Shown: positions 54,082 through 63,262, numbered from the stretch's first letter. The stretch: 64,000 nt of DNA from Thalassotalea fonticola (GCF_032911225.1 NZ_CP136600.1:4154001-4218000); one strand, 5' to 3'. Numbers and translations are program-made. Notes: a model not told the origin generated them from the sequence alone.

Positions 54082-55594
54082 TTTTAGCTTTGATAAATTA
54101 CCCGATTGTGCCGAGTGGACATTTGACTACCTGGAAAAGTATAAACAACAAATCGATCGTGTAGCGAAATTTTATGGACTAGACACATATCCAAATCAAA
54201 TTGAAATGATCACTTCCGAGCAAATGATGGATGCTTACGCCAGTGTGGGTATGCCAATAGGATATAACCACTGGAGCTTTGGCAAGCGGTTCCTGCAAAC
54301 ACAACAAAACTATATGCGTGGTCATATGGGATTAGCCTATGAAATAGTAATTAATTCAAATCCTTGTATAACCTATTTGATGGAAGAAAATACCTTAACT
54401 ATGCAAGCATTGGTTATGAGCCATGCAAGTTACGGCCATAACTCTTTTTTTAAGGGGAATTATTTATTTAAAACTTGGACTGAGGCCGACTCTATTATTG
54501 ATTATTTATTGTTTGCTAAGAATTATATTCATCAATGTGAGCAAACGCATGGCATAAGTGAAGTAGAAGCCACGCTTGATGCTTGCCATGCGTTAATGAA
54601 TCATGGTGTCGATCGATACAAAAGACCGCAAAAAATCTCTTTAGCAGAAGAATTGGAGCAACAAAAAGAGCGAGAAATGTATTTGCAATCGCAAGTAGAC
54701 CAATTGTGGCAAAAGTTAGATAGTAGCAACACTGAGCGCAGTAAACAGAAAAATAACCCCCTCATCTTTCCTGAATCACCACAAGAAAATATATTATATT
54801 TCATTGAAAAAAATGCGCCTTTACTTGCGCCGTGGCAAAGAGAAATTGTGCGTATAGTACGTAAAACCGCTCAATATTTTTATCCACAAAAACAAACACA
54901 AGTGATGAATGAGGGGTGGGCTTGTTTTTGGCATTACACCATTATTAATCACCTTTTTGATGAAGGCTTATTAACCGATAAATTTATGTTGGAATTTTTA
55001 CATCACCATTCAAGTGTTATTAATCAGCCAGCATATAACTCTCCCCAATATTCAGGAATTAATCCCTACGCGTTAGGGTTTAACATGTTTATCGATATTC
55101 GCCGTATTTGTGAACATCCTAGTGATGAAGATAAACAATGGTTTCCACAGCTTGCCGGCAGTAACTGGCTAGATGCAGTTAAATCAGCGATGCATAATTA
55201 CAAAGATGAGAGTTTTATTAGTCAATATTTATCGCCACACCTTATCCGAAAATTTAAGTTTTTTGAGCTCACCGATGATGCCAGTAAAAGTCACTTTGAA
55301 GTGGCCGCCATACACAATGAAAAAGGCTACCAAAAAATTCGCACCGCATTAGCCAAGCAATATGATTTGAGCCATATTGAAGCTAATATTCAAATCATTA
55401 ACGCTGACATTGAAGGCGATCGTTCATTAACTTTGGAGTATATACCGCATAATGATGTCAGCTTGGCTGATACTAAAGACGAGGTAATAAAACATTTACA
55501 TTATTTGTGGCAGTTTGATGTTAACTTAGTGATGCAAGATAAAGAAATGCACACTAAGGTATTGAGTCATTGTCCTGAAGATGTTGAGCCGTAA
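54071..55594 (+). CDS. SpoVR family protein (YcgB-like)
   Basis: 507 residues, close to the 510 of E. coli YcgB. Conserved motifs include [99 protein letters not shown], and a His/Glu-rich pattern suggesting a metal site. It begins inside the end of yeaH. In E. coli the yeaG-yeaH and ycgB genes are separate; here and in many proteobacteria they form one operon. Confidence 0.94.
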   Translation: MAVDFSFDKLPDCAEWTFDYLEKYKQQIDRVAKFYGLDTYPNQIEMITSEQMMDAYASVGMPIGYNHWSFGKRFLQTQQNYMRGHMGLAYEIVINSNPCITYLMEENTLTMQALVMSHASYGHNSFFKGNYLFKTWTEADSIIDYLLFAKNYIHQCEQTHGISEVEATLDACHALMNHGVDRYKRPQKISLAEELEQQKEREMYLQSQVDQLWQKLDSSNTERSKQKNNPLIFPESPQENILYFIEKNAPLLAPWQREIVRIVRKTAQYFYPQKQTQVMNEGWACFWHYTIINHLFDEGLLTDKFMLEFLHHHSSVINQPAYNSPQYSGINPYALGFNMFIDIRRICEHPSDEDKQWFPQLAGSNWLDAVKSAMHNYKDESFISQYLSPHLIRKFKFFELTDDASKSHFEVAAIHNEKGYQKIRTALAKQYDLSHIEANIQIINADIEGDRSLTLEYIPHNDVSLADTKDEVIKHLHYLWQFDVNLVMQDKEMHTKVLSHCPEDVEP

Positions 55595-55766
55595 CCTGTT
55601 TTAATATTAATTAGGTTAATTTTCATAACTAATCAAGATTCTCTTCAATTATTTTCATTAATAGCTTATCTTAAACAGTTAAATTAGCGATAATAGCCAA
55701 TCATATAAAACCTGCATTTTTTGTATGTGAAACCAAGTATATTTTCGATATGGAACTCAAGTAATA

Positions 55767-57194
55767 ATGGCGCAAAAGCAAGAATTCAAAAAAGACTTCA
55801 AGAAAGACTTTAAGAAAGCAAATGATAATCAAGTTGAACAGCTTAAAATTGCTCCTCACTCATTAGAAGCCGAGCAATCAGTACTTGGTGGTTTATTACT
55901 TGATAATAGCTCTTGGGATAATGTTGCCGAACGAGTTGTAAGTGATGATTTCTATTCTCGTGCTCATCGTACTATTTTTGAGAGCATTGGCGAGTTACTT
56001 GAAAAAGGCAATCCGGTTGATCTAATTACCTTATCAGAAGAATTAGAAAATCAGCAACTAATCGATGATGTTGGCGGTTTCGTTTATCTCGCTGAAATGA
56101 TGAAGAATACCCCAAGTGCGGCCAATATTAGTGCCTATGCAGATATTGTACGTGAGCGTGCTGTTACTCGTGAATTAATAAAAGTTGCTAACAATATTGC
56201 AGATGCAGGTTACGATACGCAAGGTCGGCCAAGTAGTGAATTACTTGATTTTGCTGAATCTGAGGTTTTTCAAATTGCCGAGCAACGGGCGAGTAAGTCA
56301 GAGGGCCCTGAAAACATTCATTCAGTAATGGAAAAAACGGTTGATAAGATAGAAAAACTTTATGGTCAACCACATGGCGGTGTAACAGGTGTTTCTACTG
56401 GTTTTACCGACTTAGATAAAATGACAGCAGGTTTACAGCCTTCTGATCTGATCATTATAGCGGCAAGACCGTCGATGGGTAAAACCACGTTCGCGATGAA
56501 CTTGGCTGAAAATGCGGCAATGATGCAAGATAAACCGGCACTAATATTTTCACTAGAGATGCCTTCAGATCAAATTATGATGCGTATGTTGGCATCACTT
56601 GGCCGCATTGACCAAACCAAAATTCGTACCGGTCAGTTAGGCGATGAGGATTGGGCTAAACTATCAAATACCATGTCGCTGATTGTTGATAAAGGTAAAA
56701 TGTTTGTCGATGATGCAGCAGGCCTTACACCAACAGAAGTTCGTTCTCGTGCTAGACGGGTTGCTCGTGATAATGGTGGTCTATCTATGATCATGATTGA
56801 TTATTTGCAACTTATGCGTGTTCCACAATTTAGTGATAACCGTACCTTAGAAATAGCCGAAATCTCTCGTTCATTAAAATCTTTAGCCAAAGAATTACAA
56901 GTACCAGTGGTAGCACTGTCACAGTTAAACCGTAGTCTAGAGCAGCGTGCCGACAAAAGACCGATTAACTCAGATTTACGTGAGTCGGGTTCAATTGAGC
57001 AAGATGCCGACTTGATTATGTTTATTTATCGTGACGAAGTGTATAACGAAGATTCTGCCGACAAAGGTACGGCAGAAATTATTTTGGGGAAACAACGTAA
57101 TGGCCCTATTGGCCGGGTGCGATTAACGTTTCAGGGGCTATATTCTCGCTTTGATAATTTTGCCGGTCCTGGTGGCATTATGGATGAAGATTAG
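55767..57194 (+). CDS. dnaB: Replicative DNA helicase DnaB
   Basis: 475 residues, standard DnaB. The N-terminal DnaB_N domain follows a Lys/Phe/Asp-rich tail (KKDFKKDFKKA), a slightly longer start than usual: PHSLEAEQSVLGGLLLDNSSWDNV. The linker helix and RecA-like core have Walker A AARPSMGKT (K239), IMIDYLQLMR (Walker B), the QLNRSLEQR and SDLRESGSIEQDADLIMFIYRDE motifs and the C-terminal GPIGRVRLTFQGLYSRF. No intein. A separate loader is expected; the two genes at 58279-59764 may fill that place. Confidence 0.97.
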   Translation: MAQKQEFKKDFKKDFKKANDNQVEQLKIAPHSLEAEQSVLGGLLLDNSSWDNVAERVVSDDFYSRAHRTIFESIGELLEKGNPVDLITLSEELENQQLIDDVGGFVYLAEMMKNTPSAANISAYADIVRERAVTRELIKVANNIADAGYDTQGRPSSELLDFAESEVFQIAEQRASKSEGPENIHSVMEKTVDKIEKLYGQPHGGVTGVSTGFTDLDKMTAGLQPSDLIIIAARPSMGKTTFAMNLAENAAMMQDKPALIFSLEMPSDQIMMRMLASLGRIDQTKIRTGQLGDEDWAKLSNTMSLIVDKGKMFVDDAAGLTPTEVRSRARRVARDNGGLSMIMIDYLQLMRVPQFSDNRTLEIAEISRSLKSLAKELQVPVVALSQLNRSLEQRADKRPINSDLRESGSIEQDADLIMFIYRDEVYNEDSADKGTAEIILGKQRNGPIGRVRLTFQGLYSRFDNFAGPGGIMDED

Positions 57195-57354
57195 CTGAGA
57201 ACTTCCAAGGGCGGCTTAAATTCTATTTACTTTACGATCAACATAGACGTTATTTAATTACCAAGCTATATTAGTATATAGGCTTTAAATTTCGGTAAAC
57301 AGGCAGCATCCGCATTAAAGTTTTTAAGTCATTAAAAATCAAAGGGATAATGTG

Positions 57355-57567
57355 ATGGTAAGCAATACAAGTACGGTAACAGTGTTGTATTATGACCAAA
57401 GTGATATGACGTCTATTTGTTCAGACGTACTAAATGATCTTACAGTAAAAACTGATAATCGAGTAATTTTTCCAAGCTCATATCGAGATGATAAAATTAT
57501 TATTGCAGTGTTAGATGGTGTATGCCAAGTTCGTAATTCGCTTGGCGACAGGCCGATATTTTCTTAG
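57355..57567 (+). CDS. TIGR02922 / DUF2375-like small protein
   Basis: 70 residues from ATG 57355 (AGGGATA upstream; GTG 57352 in frame). VTVLYYDQSDMTSICSDVLNDL..., VIFPSSYRDDKIIIAVLDGVCQVRNSLGDRP fits the pattern of the short TIGR02922 proteins described from Colwellia and allied Alteromonadales. Cytoplasmic, function unknown. It supports the order-level placement of the window. Confidence 0.75.
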   Translation: MVSNTSTVTVLYYDQSDMTSICSDVLNDLTVKTDNRVIFPSSYRDDKIIIAVLDGVCQVRNSLGDRPIFS

Positions 57568-57620
57568 TTATAACTAAAGAAATATCGTCTTAATACATTG
57601 ATGACACAAGCTAATATTAT

Positions 57621-58064
57621 CTAGATTGCTCTGTTACAGGTTTTACACTTTCCGTGCGCCTCAACAACCTGTTTGTTAATGCTAAAACCACTGGCATCTG
57701 CCATTGCTCTTAATGCCAAATCAAGATTATTAGATTGAATCTCCTCCACATTGCCACAGTTATCACAAATCAATAATTGTACCGGGTGGTTACACTCACT
57801 AAAATGATCACACAATAAAAATGAGTTAATAGATTCAATTTTGTGAACAAAGCCTTGCGCGGCTAAAAAATCTAAAGCGCGATAAACCGTTGCTGGTTTT
57901 GCGCCAGGGTCAACGATTTTTAGTTTCTCTAATAAATCATAAGCACCAATAGCACCATCATTTTCAGCTAATAATAAAAATACTTGCTCGCGAGCAGATG
58001 TTAACCTTGCGCCCGATTGTTGACAGGTTATTCGAGCTTGTTCAAGTAATTGCTTTGCATCCAT
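57621..58064 (-). CDS. zur: Fur-family zinc uptake regulator Zur
   Basis: 147 residues. N-terminal winged helix RLTSAREQVFLLLAENDGAIGAYDLLEKL, then KPATVYRALDFLAAQGFVHKIESINSFLLCDH, which follows E. coli Zur closely (AKPPTVYRALDFLLEQGFVHKVES). Cys pairs CDNC and CKTC give the structural zinc. Represses zinc import and alternative ribosomal protein genes when zinc is high. Its own promoter lies in 58065-58130. dusA lies two genes away, an old pairing with zur in enterobacteria. Fur and PerR are less likely given the start and the close Zur match. Confidence 0.93.
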   Translation of the reverse strand: MDAKQLLEQARITCQQSGARLTSAREQVFLLLAENDGAIGAYDLLEKLKIVDPGAKPATVYRALDFLAAQGFVHKIESINSFLLCDHFSECNHPVQLLICDNCGNVEEIQSNNLDLALRAMADASGFSINKQVVEAHGKCKTCNRAI

Positions 58065-58278
58065 CTTTAATTAACGTGTTGTATCTATACTTAAACGCTA
58101 GTGTAACACAGTAAATATGTTGCGCTAGTATCGAAATGAATACCAGAACAGCATTAATTATTGATTAATAAATGTCGATATAATGATTGATCAAAAATTA
58201 TAAAAACCGTGATAGAATGAGTTATATTTATAGGTAGATTATTAATAAATAGTTCAGTAACTCAAGAAGGTTTTGCAC

Positions 58279-59277
58279 ATGTCCCACATTCAGCACTTTG
58301 ATGTTGAAGATGCCGTTAAATATGGCGTTGAAGTAGCTATATTACTACAATATTTTCGTACCAATTTGCGAGAGAATAAGGTAAATAATAAGCATATTTA
58401 CGATAGATATGTGTGGGTACAGTTTTCTTTCGAAGCACTTACTCAGTTATTTCCTTATTTTAAGCTGGATAAAATAAAGCGTATTTTATATAAGATGGAA
58501 AGTGAAAAAATTGTCGTGACAGGTGATTTTATTTCGACGTCGCATAGTCATAGCAAGTGGTATTCATTACAAGAGTTTTGCAATGACCATTCAATGGAAA
58601 CTTACATCGCTAAAAATAATATCAAAGTGAGCAGTTTTAAAAGCAATGCTCCTGCTCCGAAAGCTCAATTTAACCAAGAAAGCTTTTCAGAGCAACGAGG
58701 TTATAGCGATACCAATTCAACAAATAGTATGACTTGGTCTGAAATCATGCCCGTTGCGGTAAAAGAGCAAGTTACTAAGTTGAAAATGCAGCATGGCTAC
58801 GACGATAATTTCTATTTAGATATTTGGAATACATTTGCTGCCAAAATGGACGCTGATGATGAGCCCATAACGACCATGGATTTTACCCGAAAAAGATTTA
58901 TGGCATACGCTCAAGCTGTTATGTTGAAATTCAAGCAGGGCACGCACCGTTATAATACAACAACCGATAGAAATGCTACAACACGACAAAATTTAGTGAA
59001 TAAATGGCAGAATCATATTGGTAAACCTAATCAGAAAATTATTGAGCAATTAGACCTTAGACAACTAAAAACACCAATTGGCCAAGTTTGGGACTCTTTT
59101 ATTAATAAGAACTTTGAAAAAGAAGTGCCATTAAAAAATATCGGCCAGCTAGAGGCTGGCTTTAAACTTTATGTTGCTGCTTGGATCAAAAATGAAAATA
59201 AAAAAGGTTATACCCAAGGTGTTACTAAGCAGGATTATGAAGACACAAGTTGGGCAGATAATTTAATTTTAAAGTAA
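58279..59277 (+). CDS. Phage-replication-O / replisome-organiser-like protein
   Basis: 332 residues from ATG 58279 (AAGAAGG eight bases upstream; an earlier in-frame TTG at 58273 is weaker). The N-terminal ~115 residues look like the winged-helix start of phage replisome organisers: VEVAILLQYFRTNLRENK...YVWVQFSFEALTQLFPYFKLDKIKRILYKMESEKIVV. The middle (~150-215: TWSEIMPVAVKEQVTKLKMQHGYDDNFYLDIWNTFAAKM) resembles a second helical domain. The C-terminal ~100 residues are helical. It is 10 bases before the P-like gene; the two are one operon, lying between zur and dusA. Probable role: origin or fork recognition and helicase recruitment. Family is not certain. Confidence 0.7.
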   Translation: MSHIQHFDVEDAVKYGVEVAILLQYFRTNLRENKVNNKHIYDRYVWVQFSFEALTQLFPYFKLDKIKRILYKMESEKIVVTGDFISTSHSHSKWYSLQEFCNDHSMETYIAKNNIKVSSFKSNAPAPKAQFNQESFSEQRGYSDTNSTNSMTWSEIMPVAVKEQVTKLKMQHGYDDNFYLDIWNTFAAKMDADDEPITTMDFTRKRFMAYAQAVMLKFKQGTHRYNTTTDRNATTRQNLVNKWQNHIGKPNQKIIEQLDLRQLKTPIGQVWDSFINKNFEKEVPLKNIGQLEAGFKLYVAAWIKNENKKGYTQGVTKQDYEDTSWADNLILK

Positions 59278-59287
59278 AGGGGGGAGC

Positions 59288-59764
59288 ATGAAAGATATAA
59301 AAGATATAGCGGTTGTAATTAACCAAGGTTCATCAAAAATTGTAAATAAAGAAGAAGGCATTACTCCGCCTGAAGCTGTGGTAAACCTAGTAAATGTTAT
59401 CGTAGGCCGCTTTGATGGAATTTACCAATTTACCGGTAATAAAAACCCAGATAAGTTAGCTGTACATAAACAAGAATTAACCAAAGCACTATTTAAAGTT
59501 CGCGATCAATTTAACGAACAAGATATCGAAAATGCCATCGATTTTTTTGCAGTTAACGGTGGTAAATTTCCTCCAAGTGTTCCTGAATTTATTCAGGCAG
59601 TATTAGGTAATCATGCTGATATGATTTCCCACCCTGAGCATAAATGGTTTGATCCGAGCAGAGCGTTAACGCAATACACACCTGAACAAATTCAAACGAT
59701 GGGTAAAAATGGCATCGCCAAAATTAGAGAGATGATGAAGCAAAAAAGTAAAATAAAAAATTAA
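59288..59764 (+). CDS. Phage replication-P-like protein (putative helicase loader)
   Basis: 158 residues. The middle VVNLVNVIVGRFDGIYQF...DKLAVHKQELTKALFKVRDQFNEQDIENAIDFFAVNGGKFPPSVPEFIQAVLG follows the short Replication-P pattern (weakly conserved helices ending in FLPS..EF). Residues 117-135 (HPEHKWFDPSRALTQYTPEQ) are not part of that pattern. It starts 10 bases after the O-like gene with GGGGGAG upstream. Lambda P loads DnaB; a chromosomal P-like gene 2 kb from dnaB may do the same. No phage structural or integrase genes are near, so this is likely a resident, domesticated pair. Confidence 0.7.
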   Translation: MKDIKDIAVVINQGSSKIVNKEEGITPPEAVVNLVNVIVGRFDGIYQFTGNKNPDKLAVHKQELTKALFKVRDQFNEQDIENAIDFFAVNGGKFPPSVPEFIQAVLGNHADMISHPEHKWFDPSRALTQYTPEQIQTMGKNGIAKIREMMKQKSKIKN

Positions 59765-59816
59765 GCTAGGTTTACTTTTTAGCGAATTCATACTTTAAAC
59801 AGGAACATCAAAAACA

Positions 59817-60797
59817 TTGAATACCAAAACATTTTCTGAAGCACTCTCTGTCGCGCCTATGCTCGATTGGACCGACAAACACTGTCGTTATTTTTTACGT
59901 CAGTTATCCAGCCATACTGTGATGTATACCGAAATGGTAACCACCGGGGCTATTTTATTTGGTAAAGGTGATTACTTAACTTACAACCAAGAAGAGCATC
60001 CATTAGTGTTGCAACTTGGCGGTAGTGACCCTAAAGCTATGACTGAATGTGCTAAAATGGCCGAACAGCATGGCTATGATGCGATTAATATAAATGTTGG
60101 TTGCCCTTCAGACAGAGTGCAAAATGGTCGCTTTGGTGCTTGCTTAATGGCCGAGCCTGAGCTTGTTGCCCAATGCGTACAAACTATGCAAAATGCCGTT
60201 AACGTACCGATAACGGTTAAATCGCGAATTGGTATTGACGATTTGGACAGTTATGAGTTTTTACATAATTTTGTCGATGTTGTTGGCAAAGCCGGCTGTG
60301 AGCATTTTATTGTTCATGCCCGTAAGGCCTGGTTAAGCGGTTTAAGCCCTAAACAAAACCGTGAAGTACCGCCATTAGATTACTCTCGAGTTTATCAAAT
60401 CAAACAAGATTTTAACCATCTTGATATTTCAATTAATGGCGGTATTAAAACTTTACAAGAGAGTGTTGAGCACTTAACTCATATTGATGGGGTAATGATA
60501 GGCCGTGAAATCTATCAAAACCCATATATGTTAAGCCAAGCAGATCAAATCATTTTTGCTGATGAAAAGCCGATTATTACTCGTGAAGAAGTTATTGATG
60601 CGATGTGTGATTATATTGATCGCAACGTAGCAAATGGTGGCCGGGTATGGCATGTGGTAAGGCATATGCTTGGTTTATGTAACGGCTTACCCGGTGCAAG
60701 GCGCTATCGTCGCTATTTAAGTGAAAATGCCGGACGAGAAGGCTCTGATTCAAATGTATTGCGTGAAGCGTTCGCATTAACGGGAAAACATTCTTAA
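59817..60797 (+). CDS. dusA: tRNA-dihydrouridine(20/20a) synthase DusA
   Basis: 326 residues. FMN-dependent TIM barrel: VAPMLDWTDKHCRYFLRQLS, MVTTGAILFG, HPLVLQLGGSDPKAM, INVGCPSDRVQNGRFGACLMAEPELV (catalytic Cys), VKSRIGIDDLDSY, HARKAWLSGLSPKQNREVPPLDY and INGGIK. Reduces U20 and U20a in tRNA. The start TTG 59817 is preceded by AGGAAC about ten bases away. It follows the P-like gene by 52 bases. A strong terminator comes after it. DusA is often near zur in gammaproteobacteria. Confidence 0.95.
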   Translation: MNTKTFSEALSVAPMLDWTDKHCRYFLRQLSSHTVMYTEMVTTGAILFGKGDYLTYNQEEHPLVLQLGGSDPKAMTECAKMAEQHGYDAININVGCPSDRVQNGRFGACLMAEPELVAQCVQTMQNAVNVPITVKSRIGIDDLDSYEFLHNFVDVVGKAGCEHFIVHARKAWLSGLSPKQNREVPPLDYSRVYQIKQDFNHLDISINGGIKTLQESVEHLTHIDGVMIGREIYQNPYMLSQADQIIFADEKPIITREEVIDAMCDYIDRNVANGGRVWHVVRHMLGLCNGLPGARRYRRYLSENAGREGSDSNVLREAFALTGKHS

Positions 60798-60820
60798 ACC
60801 ACTTTAATATTCGAACAGCA

Positions 60821-60867
60821 AAAATCCTCATTTGCCCAAGTATGGCTGCAAGTGGGGATTTTTTTTG
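60821..60867 (+). terminator. Terminator of dusA
   Basis: Arms AAAATCCTCATTTGC (60821-60835) and GCAAGTGGGGATTTT (60848-60862) with two G-T pairs, followed by further T's. It lies 24 bases past the dusA stop. Confidence 0.85.
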
Positions 60868-60975
60868 ATTATTTTGCTATGTAAAATAAATGTTAAAAAA
60901 CTAAACCTTTTCCTTACTTATTACGACTAACTATTAACACCATACCTATGTGACATTGAAAAACGGGGAAATAAA

Positions 60976-61107
60976 ATGTTCAGTTTAGTCGAAATGTTTT
61001 TAATGCTTTTACTACCAGTACTTTGTTTAATAGGCTGTTCAATAGTTGTGAGTATGATTGAACAACCCCCGCAAACTAACGATAATGACGCTTTGCAACG
61101 TATTTAA
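60976..61107 (+). CDS. 43-residue small membrane protein
   Basis: ATG 60976 with GGGGAA five bases upstream. One hydrophobic helix (~4-28: LVEMFLMLLLPVLCLIGCSIVVSM) and a hydrophilic tail (IEQPPQTNDNDALQRI). The LIGCS could be a lipobox but there is no basic N-terminus, so a plain membrane micropeptide is more likely. It lies between dusA and the psp operon. Family not recognised. Confidence 0.6.
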   Translation: MFSLVEMFLMLLLPVLCLIGCSIVVSMIEQPPQTNDNDALQRI

Positions 61108-61485
61108 ATAGCCTGTTCGGGGCTACCTTCTTTTACTAACTCTTTCTTTTTATTATTAAAATAACCTAAAGTCTTTTATCTGCAGCCATTTGAAGTGATT
61201 GTTTCATACCATCTTATTAATACTTTTTCTCCGTTATTTAATTTAGTTTTAACTGATTGGTTAAATCCGCTAACCATGTGGTTAAAAAAACCAATCAACA
61301 GCATGTTAAATAAATGTTAACTTCATTAAAAAATAAAGAGTAAAAATAAAGCCTAGCAAAAACAACCACTTAAAAAATAATTAAAAGTTGGCACAGCACT
61401 TGTATTGTATAAATTATTATTAGCAAAATTTACAATTAATACTAACTACTACCTAGTTGTTAGTTAAATAAATAAGGATTGAAAC
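61108..61485. promoter_or_regulatory. psp operon control region: sigma-54-like promoter and inverted-repeat upstream site
   Basis: 378 bases without a gene. At 61389-61404, TTGGCAC then five bases then TTGTA gives GG and GT elements ten bases apart, a near match to the sigma-54 -24/-12 consensus (GC at -12 replaced by GT). About 100-130 bases upstream is an inverted-repeat cluster: TGATTGGTT (61255-61263), TAACCATGTGGTTA (61272-61285) and AACCAATCA (61290-61298), placed like a PspF-type enhancer site. The 61486 gene starts about 80 bases after the -12 element. Confidence 0.65.
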
Positions 61486-61782
61486 ATGAACACGTTAACT
61501 ACTAAAGCATCAGTATTCGCAGCATTAATGGCAGCAAGTGCAATGGCAGCAACATCTGCTAAAGCTGAAGAACTTGTGTCACTTGAGAGCGCCATTGAAA
61601 TGATGGTATCTCAACAATCTAAAGCTGTGTTTTATCAAATAACTCAACAAGTAGCCAATAGCATTGAACAAGAGGTTGGCAACTTTAAATTAGATTCACT
61701 ATTTGCTTCAGAAAATGGTTTACCAACAGTAAGCATATCTGAAACAACAAAACTTAACGATGAAGAAGATTCACCAGAATAA
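61486..61782 (+). CDS. Small exported protein at the head of the psp operon
   Basis: 98 residues with a clear signal peptide (MNTLTTKASVFAALMAASAMAATSAKAEE, cut ~28). The mature ~70 residues are acidic and helical (LESAIEMMVSQQSKAVFYQITQQVANSIEQEV) with no known motif. Ribosome site AAGGA before ATG. Fourteen bases separate it from pspA, so it is almost surely co-transcribed with it from the sigma-54-like promoter. I do not recognise the family; it might sense or report envelope stress. Confidence 0.75.
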   Translation: MNTLTTKASVFAALMAASAMAATSAKAEELVSLESAIEMMVSQQSKAVFYQITQQVANSIEQEVGNFKLDSLFASENGLPTVSISETTKLNDEEDSPE

Positions 61783-61796
61783 TAAGGAGTAACATT

Positions 61797-62459
61797 ATGG
61801 GTATGTTTTCAAGATTAACCGATATCATCAACGCCAATATTAATAGCTTATTAGAAAAAGCTGAAAATCCGGAAAAATTAATTCGCTTAATTATTCAGGA
61901 GATGGAAGAAACGTTAGTTGAAGTTCGCTCGCAAGCAGCAAAAAGCATTGCTGAAAAGAAAACTCTAACTCGTAAATTACGCAGCTTAGAAACTAAAGTT
62001 ACTGACTGGCAGAATAAAGCTGAACTTGCATTAGCAAAAGGCCGTGAAGATTTAGCGCGTAGTGCGCTAATTGAAAAACAAAAGTCTGAGCAAGAGTTTG
62101 ATTCTTTACAGCAAGAAATGATCAGCATTGATGAAATGCTCAATGGTGTACAAGACGATTGTAGCCGTTTACAAGAAAAGTTAGCTGAAGCCAAACGTCG
62201 TCAAGAGTCTTTTACCCTGCGTCAAAAGTCAGCAGAGGTAAGGTTAAAAGCGCGTCAAACAATTGATACTGGCAATATTGATAATGCCATTGCGAAGTTT
62301 GAACGCTACCAACAAAAAGTCGATGAAGTTGAAGCACAAGTAGAGGCTTATGACCTTGGTAAAAACCAAAGTTTGGAAAGCCAGTTTGCAGAGCTTGAGA
62401 ATCAAGATTTAATTGATGAACAACTGCAACAAATGAAGAAAAAAGTAGTTAACGGATAA
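61797..62459 (+). CDS. pspA: Phage shock protein A
   Basis: 220 residues; the PspA/Vipp1 pattern MGMFSRLTDIINANINSLLEKAENPEKLIRLIIQEMEETLVEVRSQAAKSIAEKKTL, then long coiled-coil helices (~25-185) to the C-terminus. Binds the inner membrane, stabilises it under proton-leak stress, and in relatives inhibits PspF. Ribosome site AAGGAG before ATG 61797. The neighbour pspC and small membrane genes confirm the psp context; pspF itself is not in this window. Confidence 0.95.
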   Translation: MGMFSRLTDIINANINSLLEKAENPEKLIRLIIQEMEETLVEVRSQAAKSIAEKKTLTRKLRSLETKVTDWQNKAELALAKGREDLARSALIEKQKSEQEFDSLQQEMISIDEMLNGVQDDCSRLQEKLAEAKRRQESFTLRQKSAEVRLKARQTIDTGNIDNAIAKFERYQQKVDEVEAQVEAYDLGKNQSLESQFAELENQDLIDEQLQQMKKKVVNG

Positions 62460-62527
62460 TACCCATTTAGTATAAACCGTTAACTTTAACTAAACCATTA
62501 ATCGGAAAGGTAAAGTTGGAATAAATT

Positions 62528-62629
62528 ATGTTTCCATTTTCAATCATTTTTACATTATGGCTTGTGCCAGTAGCAACATTTTTTATCGGTGCTGGCGTAT
62601 TTAGTATTGCAAGATACATGCAAGCATAA
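62528..62629 (+). CDS. 33-residue membrane peptide in the psp operon
   Basis: MFPFSIIFTLWLVPVATFFI then a short helix end GAGVFSIARYMQA: a single membrane span. It lies 68 bases after pspA and 43 bases before pspC, in the place of pspB. TTGGAATAAATT precedes the ATG. Too short for a true PspB (~75 residues), so it may be a different micropeptide or a shortened relative. Confidence 0.55.
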   Translation: MFPFSIIFTLWLVPVATFFIGAGVFSIARYMQA

Positions 62630-62672
62630 ATTGAGATTAAAATTAAAAAAGTTTATTTGTAAGGAGTAAGCT

Positions 62673-62885
62673 ATGAATACCAATAAATACCGTGTAGAGC
62701 GTCCATTTAGTAAAGACTTAGTCAATAAAAAAATTAGTGGTGTTTGTGCTGGTCTTGCACGTCATTTTGAATTACCAAGATTGGGTGTAAGAGCTGCAGT
62801 TGTTGTGATTGGGTTTATGATGCCATTAGCAACAATTGTTGCTTACTTTGTCGCAGCATTATTAATGTCAAACCGTCATTATTAA
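62673..62885 (+). CDS. pspC: PspC-domain protein
   Basis: 70 residues with the PspC signature RPFSKDLVNKKISGVCAGLARHFELPRLGVRAAVVVIGFMMPLATIVAYFVAALLM: a short N-terminal part, the KKISGVCAGLA motif and two closely spaced hydrophobic helices. It is shorter than E. coli PspC (119), lacking the C-terminal part. Ribosome site AAGGAG. Inner-membrane partner in the phage-shock response. Confidence 0.9.
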   Translation: MNTNKYRVERPFSKDLVNKKISGVCAGLARHFELPRLGVRAAVVVIGFMMPLATIVAYFVAALLMSNRHY

Positions 62886-62926
62886 TTCGTTTAGCATTAT
62901 AAAATATTACAAGTTAAGGAGTAGGC

Positions 62927-63262
62927 ATGACATTTTTTAAATCTTTATTATTAGCTATAATTGCAACATTAATGCTTACTTATGCATTTGGAATAAGTTT
63001 AATTGAACTGTTTAATGTCAGCTTTTATATGGGGCATCAAGAAGTTGAACCATTAAAGGTTATTAGTTTGTCTGCAATCGTTGCAATTCTGCTTGTCTTT
63101 GCTGCATTGGCAATAGTGTTAAGTGTATTCGGCACCATTATTTTTAGCATTTTATTAGTCTGTGGTGGTGTATTAATGGTTGGGGTAGGTGTATTTTGGC
63201 CGATTATTTTAATTGCCGTGCTTATTTGGGCATGTACACGTCAAAAAACAGTCACTAATTAA
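62927..63262 (+). CDS. Small polytopic membrane protein, last gene of psp operon
   Basis: 111 residues with three membrane helices (~5-25, ~45-70, ~72-100). No motif recognised. Ribosome site AAGGAG; 41 bases after pspC on the same strand, so probably the last gene of this operon. It might stand in for PspD or PspG but shows no clear likeness. Confidence 0.7.
   Translation: MTFFKSLLLAIIATLMLTYAFGISLIELFNVSFYMGHQEVEPLKVISLSAIVAILLVFAALAIVLSVFGTIIFSILLVCGGVLMVGVGVFWPIILIAVLIWACTRQKTVTN

Noticed and set aside
50830..55594. Novel three-gene kinase system (prkA-yeaH-spoVR)
   Set aside because: This is a known, widely conserved stress-related group.
57621..58064. Fur or PerR
   Set aside because: The YRALDFLAAQGFVHKIES stretch and Cys pairs match Zur much better.
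58279..59764. Prophage remnant
   Set aside because: No integrase, attachment site, structural or lysis gene is near, and the flanking genes (zur, dusA) are core; a domesticated pair is more likely.
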